A stretch of 64,000 bases of DNA from Auanema rhodensis (GCA_964057225.1 OZ059898.1:6324001-6388000), one strand, 5' to 3'. Shown: positions 37,065-50,755, numbered from the stretch's first letter. Notes: generated by a model from the sequence alone, not told the origin. Made by a program: numbers and translations.

Positions 37065-37740
37065 TTATGTAATTTTGAAAATACCTTTAATTTCTTGTCT
37101 TATATAAATTTCTTTACTTTTTTCATTTTTTAATGAAGTATATATTGAAAGAATTAAAAACAATACAGATGATACTATAGCTTCAAGAACTAGTAACCAT
37201 AAAAATTCAAAATCTCTCTGAATAAGCTTATTATTAGAATAAGTTTTAAAAATTAAAAAAAAACCTTATTAGTTGAAGATTTTAAACAATCCAAATCAAA
37301 TCTAAAGAATAAACCAATGAGCATTGTAGTTCCCCAAACAAATGAGAAGAATAATGATAAAGATGAAATTCTATAAATATTTTTTTATTTTTTTTTAATA
37401 AATCAATATATAACTTACATGATTAATGTAGAACATTGTGTGCATTTTCTTTCAATTTTTTGTAGTTCACTTTCACTTTTTCTTGGAATAAGTGGAATTA
37501 GAGAACAAAGTCCCATAATAGCAAAAACACCTGATGAAATAGCTAAAACAACAAATATAACAACAAATTCAAAAATAACAACAAATTACCATTTGAAATA
37601 TTAAGTATTAAACCACTAGTACCACATTTTGAATATGTGTGTGATGGCCAATCTATACTATATAGTAGACAGGATATACATAAAAATATAAAATTGATGA
37701 GAAATATGATACAAATCCAGGTAATAGACGGAATAGCCAT
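37065..37740 (-). CDS. Four-helix (tetraspan) membrane protein, 177 residues
   Basis: Exons: 37740-37590, 37542-37419, 37370-37265, 37217-37065 (TAA); all phases fit and the protein is 177 residues. Four hydrophobic helices are visible: about 5-27 (ITWICIIFLINFIFLC...), 53-69 (ISSGVFAIMGLCSLIP), 94-114 (SLSLFFSFVWGTTMLIGLFF) and 133-153 (LWLLVLEAIVSSVLFLI). The loop between helices 1 and 2 has one Cys and the loop between 3 and 4 has one, so a single inter-loop disulfide is possible. The chain ends in a short charged tail. The size and helix number resemble PMP22/claudin-like tetraspans, but the claudin W-GLW-C-C signature is missing, so I do not assign a family. The next gene upstream on the same strand is also a membrane protein. 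Confidence 0.8.
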
Positions 37741-38440
37741 ATCTAAAATAATAATAATAATTATTATAAAGTATGTAGAATATTATTATGTAATATATAA
37801 TACAAATAAAAATAAAAATAAAAATATAATTATAATAAATAAAAAATATTTTAAAATAAATACTCAATTGACAATCACAATATTACCAAAAGAAAAGTAT
37901 CTTATATCAAAATGATATGAATTCATCTTTATATAGTAAATGGATTTAATTGATAACACAATTGCTGGAAACTCTTCTTTCTTCAATTGATCATTTCAAG
38001 AACTTTGTACTCACGATATACAAAGTTTTTTTGCGTGGGTTCAATGTTCTGTTGACAGCTCTTTGCTCTGGCCGTATCTTCATGAACAAAGGGGTCAATG
38101 TCTAATCAGCTTAACACTTGGAATTACTTCCGTTGATTGACAGATACTTACAGCTTGAATATTTCAAATTATTAAGTATTTTATTTGATTTTTCATATAA
38201 ATAGATGTATGCTATGTGTTTAAGTTTAAATATATTCATCAGATCTATTATATGTATTTTGATTTGTCAAACCAATTTTGTATGAGCAAGTTCAATCTAA
38301 TCTATTATCATTCAAAGTACAGATAAAACTACCAACAATTTATTTTTTAATGACGATATATATGATTTAATAATTAGATAAAGACAAGAAATGAATCATT
38401 TGCTTCTGTACATTTCTATAGTTTATAATAATAGTAATGA
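37741..38440. other. Spacer between two minus-strand membrane-protein genes
   Basis: 700 bp. Contains a perfect hairpin AACTTTGTA/TACAAAGTT at 38001-38009/38019-38027 inside a less AT-rich block (about 37990-38160), probably the promoter region of the four-helix gene. A minus-strand AATAAA (TTTATT at 38339-38344) lies about 100 bp past the stop of the EGF gene. The spacing and the separate polyadenylation signal argue against a tight operon. Confidence 0.5.
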
Positions 38441-40022
38441 TTAGTCATCAATACAAGTCTCATCTAATAATTCCGGTATCTGCAATTCAGCAGATTTATG
38501 TAATTGCTTTGATTATTATATACTTTGAACTATTTTATGTGAATATATACAAAGAATCTTACATCTTCTGGTCGAACGTATGATGCTGGATAGAGTTTTC
38601 GGAGTGTAAGCCAACGATCACCTATAGGTAAATGTTTCTCCAATGATAAAGGTCGAACTGTCCTGTAACAATCAAAGTATGAAATCAACAAGCTTTTCAA
38701 TGAAAAAAAAAGTTTTTTATTTTATTTTTATTCATGTCATTCATACTTTCTTTTCTTATTATCACATTGTTTTTAATTTTAAATCTTCCAGCCATATTGG
38801 CACCAACATTTTAGAATTTTCAAATGTTAATCCAACAATTGAATAAGAAGATAAGAAAAGAAAATTATATTTCAAAAGTAATTACGATACCTGGGTCCTT
38901 CAAATATTGTGTAACAAGCTGATACGAAACCAAGAAGAAGAAGAAGAGCAATAAGTGGTGAATAATAGAATAATGTCCAATATATAGCTGATTGAATGGG
39001 TACTAAAACAATCATATACACATATATTTTACTATATATATATAGTATATACTATACCATCACAAAAAGTTCCTGTATATTGAGGCATACATAAGCATTC
39101 AACATATTCAAAATGATTTGTACTCATAGCATTTTTAACTATACATTTACCATAATGACATCTAAATAATAATAATATAAATAAATATTATAATAAAGAA
39201 AACAAACGGATTTCTTCTATTTAAACTGTTATCATCACCAGAACAATCTTGTATAACTGAAAATATTTTAAAAGATGATTTAAATATAAATTAGAATAAG
39301 ATGTTTACCTATACGAGCACGTGAAGCTAGAACTCCTGTAAATAAATATTATATGTATAGATTATATATATATAATCTATATTATATATATTATAATATA
39401 TAATAACCTCTATCATCAGCTAATTCAATATAACATTCAAGTAAGAGATCATCATGAACACGTTGTAATGCAAATCCATAAAGATCAAAATCATTTTTTT
39501 GATATTGAACTGGTTGATAAATATTATTCAAAGGATCATATTTTCCTGTCTTAGTAAATTCTTTATAATAAAAACGTTGACCTCTTCTTCTAGCTCTAGA
39601 TGATAAGATATATTATAAGAAATAATTAATAATAAAGCTACTTACTCTGTAGTATTTACTGGAAATTCATGAAGTATTCCAAATTCATCAATTTTTGATA
39701 TTCGCCATCGAGCTTTTGTTATCTAAATGATCAATTTCATAATTTTATCTAATTCTTACAGAAAAAAAAATTATAACATCAGCAATAAGAAAAAAAAAGT
39801 TAAATAATCTACCAAAGCATTTCCAGGACTCAGAGCAATTTCGCAAGGAAATGAATGATGATATCCTAATGGTACATATGAGATAGTTTCTATTAATTCT
39901 TTAATACATGAGGTAAACAGCTTATCACACTACTTATAGAATTATGAACAAAACACACCATTAGATTGAATTTCTAAGAAATTGATAAAGATTAAGAACA
40001 GCAACAGCATCATATGTTTCAT
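38441..40022 (-). CDS. Type I membrane protein with one EGF module, 278 residues
   Basis: Ten small exons: 40022-39959, 39889-39813, 39722-39646, 39595-39408, 39335-39309, 39256-39208, 39161-39058, 39002-38891, 38662-38563, 38479-38441 (TAA); all phases fit. The start MKHMMLLLF follows an in-frame TGA and opens a signal peptide of about 20 residues. An ectodomain of about 125 residues of unknown type carries an RRRGQR basic run. One six-cysteine EGF module spans about 149-194 (C-x12-C-x4-C ... C-L-C-MPQYTGTF-C), split between exons 6 and 7. A hydrophobic helix lies at about 203-226 and a cytoplasmic tail of about 50 residues ends LLDETCIDD. Exon 5 is a 27-bp microexon. The acceptor of exon 2 is poor; a site 9 bp upstream would add three residues in frame. 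Function unknown; a cell-surface adhesion or receptor-like role is only a guess. Confidence 0.8.
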
Positions 40023-43000
40023 TCAAATAACAATACTAAATCATGTATTACCGCCACTTTTTGTTACCTTCATTAGCATAAATTATGTTAGTTAGAATAA
40101 GAATAACATAATAAGTATTTTCAAATAACTTATATATATATGAATATTATTAATTATAAAATCAATAATATAGTATATTATATATTCATATAACTAATAT
40201 ATAATAAAATTAAACGAAGGTAATTATAACATATTGAATGCAACCATTTGTCATATTTTTAAAGTTTAAAATGAATTAGCATTTGCTTGATGATACTTCA
40301 TATTTACGTGAAAATTAGAATCTCAAATTATCTTTCTTCTTTTTCTTTTTTTTTCAAATAACGATCACGCAATCATTTAAACTATTCATATAGTTAGTCT
40401 TACGTATATAATAATCAATTCATTCATAAATATTAGTAACGAATATCTATCTACAATTTATCCATCTCCACTTACTTAACACTCTATTTTATATTTTTTT
40501 TTCTAAAACATTTTTTTTTATTTTATTTAATTCTTCTATTTCCTAAACGTATATAGTTTCTCAATCATTTTTCATCTCAAGAATAAACATAAAGATATTG
40601 AATTTAAAATATTTTTTCTTTTTCTTCTTTTCATACAATTTTTTTCCTTTTTAGATACAACATATACTTTAACATATTGAATGTTTAAAAGATCATTTTA
40701 CAATTTTCTATTTAATTTGATTATGAATAACATCTAAGTAAATCAACATCTATCTATATATAGTATAGTATAGTATATTATACGTATATGTATACTATAT
40801 GAATATGTAGATGTACATATGTATATACTTATATATATTTCTTATTACTTATATTCATTTTTATTATATATTTTTATTGTTTTATTATATATATATATAT
40901 TTCTTTTTTAATTCTAGGATTAAAAGATCAATATATTATGTATGAAATATCAAATTTCAGAATAATTTGCTTTTATGTTTTATCTATTGAGCAATATTGT
41001 TTTTTTTTATTCAAAAAAGAAATAATTAATAAAGTTATTTGAGTATATATACTTAAACTATACTTATATAATATATATATATATATACTATGTTATTGTA
41101 ATAGAATATAATTTATTCTTCTATTTTGAATGTTATTTCTATATTTTTCAATAGATCAAAGGACAATATGCAATTAAGTTTAAATCTATTCATTTTACCT
41201 ATAATTTACATAATATATTAACTATAAACAATTAATTATTAATTTAAGATTTATACATTTAAAGCAAAAAAGAAGAATATTCTTTAAAATTAATAATTAT
41301 ATCTCTTTGAAGTCATTTAATAATAGAAGATGATTAAGGAATACATAAATGATCGTTATGAATACAATGAAAATCTTTAATATTCTTCAATATATTCTTA
41401 TTATAATAATATATATATAAATGTAGATGTTATCTATAGTATCATCTTTAATAGAAAAATTGAAGACTTAGTTTCATACTACTATTTCTTTTTTTTTATG
41501 TTTGAAAATACATGCTCAATAAATGAGCTTCATCTCACATGCATCTTCAATCCACTTTTCCAACTTTTTATCGTGAATTAACAAGTTTTTCCTTCAAAAT
41601 TTGTATTTCAATATATATATATATATATAGATATGTATATCATTTATACTTTAATAACTAGTTTTGCAGAATATATAAACATTCAAATAATTTTTGAAAA
41701 TCTCGCAAAAGTTAGAGAGTAAGAAAGTTCAATAAACATTAGTATATCATGAATGTTTTATTATATTCTTTTGTTAATTCTATTTTCTTTTTTCCAGTTT
41801 ACTTGACATATACTAATGTTCTTTCTGCTTCAGTAATTTAAACATTCAAAATCAACGTGCAGGTATAGAACCATTAGAAGAACTATATAGGATGTACATA
41901 TGACATACATAACATATAGTTATATACCTTATATGTATATTATTCATATAATTGAAAAGTAATCAAAATGATTTTTGAACTTTTAAACTTTTAAGAAAAT
42001 TATTTCTTTTTTTTCTTTAATTTAAATACATATACTATGTATTTATAAATTAATAAACTCTTAACACATAATCAATAATTATATGAAATACTAATAACAA
42101 AAAGATGTTATCTTTCTTTATCTTCCGGCTTATCCCTTCTTTTTCTTTTTTATACTTTCTCTCTCTCTCTTTCTCTCTCTTTTTCTCTCTCCCCCCCTCT
42201 CTCTCTTCTTCTTTCTCTCTCTCTCTCTCATCTTCGTCTTTCTCTCTATCGTATCTTCGTCTCTATGTGTTTCATTTTCTTATTTTCTTCTTTCAATATA
42301 CATTTCTTCCAGTCCGAAGTCTTCAGGATGACGGATATAGAGGGTGGATATTAAATTTCGCTGTACGTATTTTCCTTCCGTATGTTTGAATCTATTTCGA
42401 AGTCTCAGAGCTCATGAGTATGTCTGCCTATCTATCTACTTTCATCCTTGTATTCTCTGTCTCATTTCCTTCAGCTTCATTCATGTGAGCAAAAAAAAAT
42501 AGTTTGACATCCCTTTCCGGTTAGCCAAACGATTTTGCAGCATGATCATCTAATTTCTTAGAAGGAGTATGCATACGAATGTATATTAAACGTTTTAAAA
42601 TAAGTTTTACATTAGTTTTTTTTCATGAAAATTCAGTTAAAGCTTAAAGCTTTTAACATCATTCAACATCTTCTCCTCCAACTTAATTGCCTTTCTCTCT
42701 TTACACTAACTAAGTCTTACAGTTCGCACCCACCTTTTCGTTATTTGTTCGAAAGTAGACTGTAACATTGTTCTCAAAAAAAAAATATATTTTAAGTCTA
42801 AAAAGAATATTAAATATGTTTCTTTTTCGTACTAACTACTCAAATAAAATACGAAAATAGAAAATGCTCTAACTATTATAATCATTTTCTAAACATTTTT
42901 TTTGAATAGATAGAATATGTTTAAACGTCATGCTCTTGTTGTTATATTATAGAAATTGTCCGGAAAAAAAATGTTTAATACATAGTAGCTTTGTGAACAA

Positions 43001-43784
43001 ATTTTTCTCATTGATTTTTGCATTTAAGAAAATAATAATTTTTCTATAATATAATAAAAGTTTTTAGTTGCTGGAGCAATATATGTAGATAACCAGCATG
43101 CTTGGACTTGAAGCGTGAAAATTGTGGCAGCCTTAACTAATATTATATAATATAGTTTATTAAATTGATAAATAAAATAAATTTTTCTTCATTAATTGTT
43201 AGTCATTGATGTCTTTTTCTCATAATATACTATTTGATTATTAATATTTCATTGTTGTCTATTTAATATCGTTCTATTGAACTTGTTTTTATGCGTATTT
43301 TTCATTTCTTTTGAACTTTTTTTGTTGAATATTAATCTAAATTTTTGTACTCTAAAATATATATTCAATGAATTAGCCAAATATGAAGATTCATATGGCT
43401 CATCCATTTCATATGCAACCTATTCTCACTTCCAAGAAAACTTTCAGTTTAACAAAAAGACCAAATTATATGTATTTATATATACATGTATCAATCAGAG
43501 TTCGCAAGAAAAAAAAAAGAAAGATTTATCTTTGAATAGAAAAAGTATTTTTGTGATTTTTTTGTTATAGTATTATATAATTAATTATTTATTATATTAT
43601 TTAACGTCACAAATAATAATTATTGTCACATTCCGGAAGAGATATAACGTCACGTTTTCTATTTCCGGAGAAAATCAAACGGTGAAACACCTAATAGATC
43701 CATGCGTCACATGTGGTAGAAAGGTAGGAGGGTATAAGAGCTAAAGGAGTTGAAAAGATCAAGAATACTAGAGCATGAGTGAGC

Positions 43785-43948
43785 GAGAGAGAGAGAGAGA
43801 GACAGAGAGAGAGTAAGAGAGAGAGAGAGAGAGAAAGGGATAGGTAGAAAGCAATAGAAGGATAATTCAAGAACAAAATTATTAGTGAAAAAGTGAGAAT
43901 ACTATGAGAGTAAAGTATATAGTATATATTATACTATATGAAAATAGA

Positions 43949-43992
<44 letters not shown>
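43785..43992. repeat. Two GA microsatellite tracts
   Basis: GA tracts at 43785-43835 (interrupted) and 43951-43992 (nearly pure), separated by AT-rich DNA. Confidence 0.9.
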
Positions 43993-43994
<2 letters not shown>

Positions 43995-44880
43995 TCAGAT
44001 ACATATATAGAGAGAATAAGATAGATATAGAGAAATAAATTATTATTGAGTAAATCATGTACTGTGCGTGAAATGAGTTTCGAGGTCGCGCATCGGCTCA
44101 TCTGAATAGGATAATACGATACTAGAAGAAAGGCTCATCCATTGAGTGAACGCATGACTGAAAGTGGCTCATTCAGCCAATATCTACCTATACTTCATTC
44201 ACATCTTGTATAATCAGGATACATCTTATTTCCGTTCATTTCCGTTCCATTTGTGGTTGAACACTCTCATTTTGCCTTCCTCACGTATTACACGTCATAC
44301 GACATCTCATCTCACGTTTATACATGAATCTTATTTTATAATTTCAAAAGTTGCAGTTAGTTGCATATAAATATATTTAAATTATTTATTTTAATATTAA
44401 TTAATCTAATTTATTTCTATATATATATATATTACATATACATATATATTAATATATTCATTATATACTATATTAAACTATTTAGTTGTATTTTTAAAAA
44501 CTTATTTTTCAGCATTTTTCTCCAATATAACTATAACTATAACTATATATATATATTCTTTTGTCTTATAGCTTTTATATTTTTAGCCAATCTTTTTAAT
44601 TTTCCATACAAACACCGCAGGCAGCTACTATTTTCATTATAAACATTTTGGGAAATAATATTAGCTTCGATGTGTCAATGCGGTCAATTTCAAGATAACG
44701 TAGGAAGTCAAATAATAAACCTCATATTTGAATAAAAAAATTTCCAGAATATAAAAATTGTCAAAACAAAGAAAGAATAGTTTTCGTAGTGGGAAGCTTG
44801 AATAAAAAGAATATGACAATAGAAATGCAATTCGAATATGTGGGGGAAGTTGAGAGGTTTGCGAGAATACAGCTTTCCCC

Positions 44881-44933
44881 CTCTCTCTCTCTCTTTCTCC
44901 CCCCCCCCCTCTCTCTCTATCTCTCTCTCTTTT
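44881..44933. repeat. CT repeat with an 11-C run
   Basis: CT repeats flank eleven consecutive C at 44899-44909. Confidence 0.95.
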
Positions 44934-45667
44934 ACCTTCCTCGTATATTGAACCCAATTTGAAGAGAAGGGTTGTATTTAGTATTTAGTTGCTAGTAAAT
45001 ACCTGTCAACCAGTTGATTTTTCACATTTCATTTCAACATTTCATATGTAACATAGTTTCATTCGTTTATTGAGTCAACAAATCAAAAAAAATGTTTTCT
45101 TGTATTGCTCTTTCTCTCAATAATTGTATTTGTATTATAAATCTTTATACATTATCTGCTTTCATCTGATCTTATTGGAATGTTTATTGTACTCGCCATT
45201 TGCCTCTCACTATGAGTACTTTCTATTAATTATAATTTCGTAATAATATAATTATATATTCATAATATTTTTCATTTAATAATTTAGAAAAATGTAGTTA
45301 TTTTGTGATATAACTATGATGATCATAGTTAATAGTAGATTATAAATATTGCTATATAGTACAACTGGATCATTTTTCTCAAAAATCATCTTATTTTCTT
45401 TGACATTTTGAATGAAAAAAAAATAAAAAAAATAATTAAACTACCCGCAATTTTGTTTTAAAATTGGCTTCTTGCCGTCCAGACTATGTTAGAAAGAGGG
45501 CAGATTATATATGAAGTTTTCATCATCGTGAGGAAGAGATCATCTCAAGTGGTGACTTAAGACCACCCAGCCTGCTCTATGCGTATCTTAAATCTGAAGT
45601 AAAGAAGTTATAACGATAACTATAATAGAAATAGACAACTAAGAAAAGTTATATCTCACATTCATTA

Positions 45668-45687
45668 ACTATACTATATAGTATAGT
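45668..45687. repeat. Perfect 20-bp palindrome ACTATACTATATAGTATAGT
   Basis: Self-complementary without spacer, preceded by TTA and followed by ATAGTTAG. It belongs to the same TAACTATA/TATAGTTA class as 36353-36386 and 56833-56854. Confidence 0.9.
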
Positions 45688-47497
45688 ATAGTTAGTTATC
45701 TTCATATATTCAAATTTATACAATTACTGTACTATTAAGATATTTTAATATTTTAAATTATTTTTTTACTTCTTTTTGTTATATAATATACTTATAGTAA
45801 AAGATTTTATTTGATATATCTATATTAATTTTGAGTCGACCTAATTGTCCTCATGGTCAAAAGAATTATTTGGAAACAGAATGATTGGATTATGAGCGTA
45901 CACAGGTCGTTTCAATGACTTCTTTCTTAATTGGAAATACTATTCTTTACTTTATTTTCTTTTTCATCGGCTTTCTTTCATCATCATTATATATTCGTTT
46001 TAAACTTTTTACATTCTTTTTTTTTCTATTTAATCTCATATAACATTGGAAAAAAGCACTTTGAAAACATAATTAATAATCATAATTCTTTTTATTTTAA
46101 TTTATTTGTATAACTATTCATATAGTTAGTTTCTTATATAACTATATTTGAATATATTTTACTAACTATTATTAAAAATTTGAATTTAAATATTTTTTTC
46201 ATTTCAACTTTATTTTACAAAAAAATATTATATTAATTTTTTGATTTTTAGACATGAAAACAACATTTGAAAACAATAAAATAAATTTATTTCTCTAATT
46301 ATATACATAATTATAATAAATTTACATATATATATATCTTATGTATTTAATATTTTTCGATAATTAGAATTCATTCTGTTCTATACTTTTCTTTTTTAAT
46401 TTCATCTTTTTTTCTCAATTTTTATTGACTCAATCAATATTATATAAAAAAAACTTAATGAAAAGTTATCTTCATTAATTATATTGAAGAAAAAAAAGTT
46501 TTTTCTTCTGTTTGCATCCTAAAAAAACTTATTCAAAGTAATTCTTCTTACTCTTTTTCTCAGTTTTATAGCTTTTTATAAGATGGCTTATTGACGGATG
46601 CTTGAGAAGAGAACTAGATGAGCTTAGTTGAGACATAACTTAGTATGGGGACAAACGTTGTTGCTTTTTAATGTTAACGTTTTCTGAAGAAATGCAGCGG
46701 AAATTCCCTGGTTTTCCATCTCCTCAGGCAAGATTTATAAATCATTTTGGTTGTAGGTTAGGCTATTTACACTTTCTTTTCGTGTGAAGCAACTCTGCAA
46801 TAGTTATAACTCAATCAATCATTAATTGTTAATTTAAATAGTGTCCAATGACCATATACAATCAGAACGAATTTATTTTATTTTTTTTTCTTCAATTTTC
46901 AAGAAGTTTCAGTTTTTTTAAACCAACAAAGAAAGATAAAAAAAAAGATGATTTTTCTAGATATTCCCTAAAATTCTGCTGCAATACTGGGTCTCGCTAG
47001 ACACGCCCTCTATTTATCATTCAACTTTCATTGTTTCAATACTTCTGTTAAAGCCTTTTTTCGTTTGTCCTTGAATTACTTCGTTGAAAAACGTATTATA
47101 TCATATCATATCTTTCAAATTCATTTGCTCTCTCACAGTTTTTTTTTCTCAAATAACTATGGACAAAGCATGTTATATAACATATAGTATAACATATATT
47201 TTTGAATAAAATAGCTGCTAATTAGAACGCCTCCAATATATTTTTCATCCAGCAGTTTAAAATATTTTGAAAAACCGTAAAATAAAATGTTCATTTTCAT
47301 TTTATAAACGAAATTTATATATGTGTACATCTTTCAATTATATAAATATATAGTATCTTTATATTCTCTCCGATATCGTCCTAGTTTTTTCCATATTCTG
47401 TTGTTCTTTTCCAATTTTATTTCAATTTTAGAAAAAAAATTATCAATAAATATTATATTGATGATTGAATTTTCGAGACAATCAGGTTAAATATAAT

Positions 47498-47501
<4 letters not shown>

Positions 47502-47554
<53 letters not shown>

Positions 47555-47564
47555 GCCCCCCCCC
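47502..47564. repeat. (CT)n microsatellite followed by a 9-C run
   Basis: About 50 bp of CT, then CACCG and nine C at 47556-47564. Confidence 0.95.
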
Positions 47565-50500
47565 TCATTCCAACGTTTTTTTCCTGCAAACGTTCTCTCT
47601 TTCTCTTATGATTTTTAAATTGTATAATATACATTCCAAAAACTATATTCATCAATGTTCATTTGATATTATTTTTCAAATCTGGATTTTGATCTTTTTT
47701 TTTCTCCTTCATATACTACATTTCTTTTATATAGAAATATCAACTTGTACTTTAATAACAAAAATGAAAAGATATTTAATAAATTTAATTTTTTCTAAAA
47801 TATTATTAAATTGGACGAACATATTCAGCTCATAAATCTGGGCGGAGTTATGGTTAGGAGGTTCAGAAAGAGTAGGCGTGTCGCATCAAATAAACTTAAG
47901 TTTCACAACTTGAGAATCCAAAGATCCGTGAGACTTAGATCAATCAATTTTTGTTTTTATTCTTATTATATATACAATATATTTATTTATTTAATATTAT
48001 TATATTCTTAAATTAATATAATAATAGTCAAAGAAAAGACTTTTGTGTATTTTTTTCAAAAACAGTTGTGATAATCGTGTTTGGCTTACAAGGATTTTGA
48101 AAGCATATATGTAACACATTCATATATGTTCATATAACATATAATTCTTATTATTTTTTATTTTATTATAATATTATTAAAATATTAGAACTACATCTTA
48201 TTTTGTATTTAATTGCTATGCTAAATGTTACATGATAGCTTTTTTTTGGAAATTATATACTGAAATCTGATCAACAGACACTTTCTTTTCAATATCTTGA
48301 AGTAGCTTGTCAACATGTTTCATAATAAATTTCTCAATTTACAAGAAAAATTGACAAGTCTCTTTCGTTATTATGCATATAGTTAGCCATTTTCAGACTT
48401 AAAATGATATTGTTGCACAAATGAAAATCATTTTTCAATCAGAAAGGCAAGGAATGTTTGTGTGTGTGTGCAACTGTTTAATCTCTCTTTTCCTCTCTCT
48501 CTCATTCACTTCCATTCACTTCTTATTCGAATTCTCCATGTATTCATTACTTTCTCTCCTTCTCTTTATCTGTCTTTTCTCTCTTTTCATTTCCTCTTTC
48601 GTTCATTTATCTCTTGTCTCTTCTATTTTCCTCGGTATCTACTCTTTATTCGGGGTGTTTATTTACAAATTTCTCTACTATTTTAAAGGATATATGAAGC
48701 TTTAATTGAAAATCTAACATCTGCTAGATATGCCAGTTGACTTTGAATGTTCAAAAAATTAAATTTCTTCAGCTTTGTCTTATTTAGCAAACAACTATTT
48801 CTAAAAATTAATTTTGGCATCTATCTCCTCTTCTACTACTTCACATTTTCCTTTATAAACCTATAAAGCAACATATGTATGTCTGTATGTGTGTAGATAT
48901 GTGTACATATAGCTAACTATAGGCATATAGTATAGTTTATATAATATAATTAATAATTCAATGTTGTGCTTTCATATTTTTTAGTTGAAAAACCTTAAAA
49001 TCATATGATTAATGCTGGAGAGTAAGAACATCACCTCGTATTTCATGTATTATACATGTTGTTTCAATAAGTTGGATTGGTCAAACATGTACATACATAC
49101 ATATGTGTCAAATGTGTGAAAACTTTCGAAATAAAAGTTGTTTTTTCAAAAAAAAAAAGAAAAAAGAAAAGAAATGAAATCCAGCTTTTTATTTTAACTA
49201 TAACATATATTTTCTTTAGTATTTCAGAAATTAACTATAAATTTTATATTTATTTTAATTTAATAAGCTAATACAAGGTTTAAATAAATTAAAACTTTAA
49301 TTTAACGTATTTTACAAAATTTTCCGCTTAAAATTGCATTTGTTCTGTATTTTGGCAATTACTTGCATTGCCATCTATTTTTTCCGGGAACGGCCTGCAC
49401 TGGAACACATGAACTTTCAACTTTACTTGAGCTAATTGTCAGAATCAGAATCATTTGTGTCCTTGAACAGACGTAGGCTGGTTGTTTAATTTCTTTTTTT
49501 CCTTATTTTCTGGCACTCTCTCTCTCTCTTACTCTCGTTCTCTTTAGAATCTTGCTCTTTTTCTCTCTCTCTCTCTCTATCATTTTCTTTTTCTCTCTGT
49601 AACACCATTTGCAATATTGTCACTACACAAATTTTGAATTTTTTTTCTCTTATACTCCCTTCATTTCACTCAATTTCACTAAATTCGTGTATTATAAGAA
49701 CACTTATTTCATGTTCTTATCTGTATCTCTCTCTCATTTTTATTTAGTCTATCTCTATCTCTATCTTCCCAATCCCCCCTACTTCTTATAAGATGTTTAA
49801 CTTTCATGCTTCGTTCTCAAGCTAAAACCAACAGAATTTTAAGTTGATTTTGTTCTCCTTAAAAGGAGATTTCTCTTCTTTGACTTTCTCATCATTTTCA
49901 CATTCTCTTCTTTTTGCCTTTTAACTGCAAAAGTTGATTGGTCTATGTTTATACAGCTCCCCCCCCCCTAATCGTTGAGCTGAGCCGTCTGTTGGTCAGC
50001 CGTTCAGTTTTTGAGGAACATCTAATTGCATGTTATATCTCTATCTCAGTTATAGCCATCTCATTTCATTCAATTTAAACTGAACTTATTCCTTGAAAAA
50101 CGAAGTTTTATATTCAATGTATCTCAAAACTTTGCAAAAATATATTTTTTTTAGAAATTTTGAAAAAGAAATTTCTCTTCTGAATGGCTTCTCATCGGTT
50201 TTCTTCAAATAAACAACGGCTCATTAATCTTTTTTCTTTAAAATTTAATTTATATTTTAAGAAACCATGTTCTTGATTTTGCTTCTTTTTCATTTTTTGT
50301 CTAATTTTATGAATAATTATAAATATTTAATGTCTAAAGAGAAGAACAGCTAACATCTTGTTCTCATTAGTTTTGCACATTATAGTTTTCAGTTCATTTG
50401 ACCCTAAATCGAACTATAATTCATTCATTTTAAACAAAAATTTAAAATTTCTTAAACTAATCTGAGAATTTGAGTTGTGTCTTCATATAGTTTTGCTATG

Positions 50501-50755
50501 ATATTACCTAGATGTTGATACATCTTAGATGTACATGTGTATCCCTTCTTATCCTTTTCCTCAAGTTTTCGTTCAGGTAATTGATGTTTCGATCAACTTT
50601 TATCTTTCAGTTTCTTCTGAGTCTTTTGAAAATTCTTTTCATCTCTTTCTCCTTCTTATCATTATCGTTTTCTCTTCTTTTTATTGCTAAAAATACGTTT
50701 TTGCAGCTTATTCGTGTTCTCTAGACTAAATCATCTCATAAACGTTCTCATAATT

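Larger units (their letters stand above)
40023..50755. other. 10.7-kb non-coding region between divergent EGF and Ly6-like genes
   Basis: No convincing coding exon. Open frames here are either CT-run Ser/Leu peptides or AT-rich Ile/Tyr/Phe peptides. Contents: CT/GA microsatellites at 42155-42245, 43785-43835, 43951-43992, 44881-44933 and 47502-47551; C runs at 44899-44909, 47556-47564 and 49961-49968; AT palindromes (20 bp at 45668-45687); more complex islands near 45470-45600, 46590-46790, 46975-47030 and 47820-47950. Regulatory sequence and non-coding RNAs are possible; none is identifiable. Confidence 0.6.

Noticed and set aside
37065-40022. Operon of the two minus-strand membrane-protein genes
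   Set aside because: The spacing is 700 bp, with a separate polyadenylation signal for the upstream gene and a non-AT-rich block that looks like its own promoter. No evidence of an SL2-type arrangement.
43277-43570. 97-codon open frame starting MNLFLCVFF
   Set aside because: AT-rich composition, no good splice sites or domain, and Lys/Asn/Tyr/Phe bias as expected from random AT-rich sequence.
46758-46763. Nematode telomere unit TTAGGC
   Set aside because: Single copy, no tandem array.
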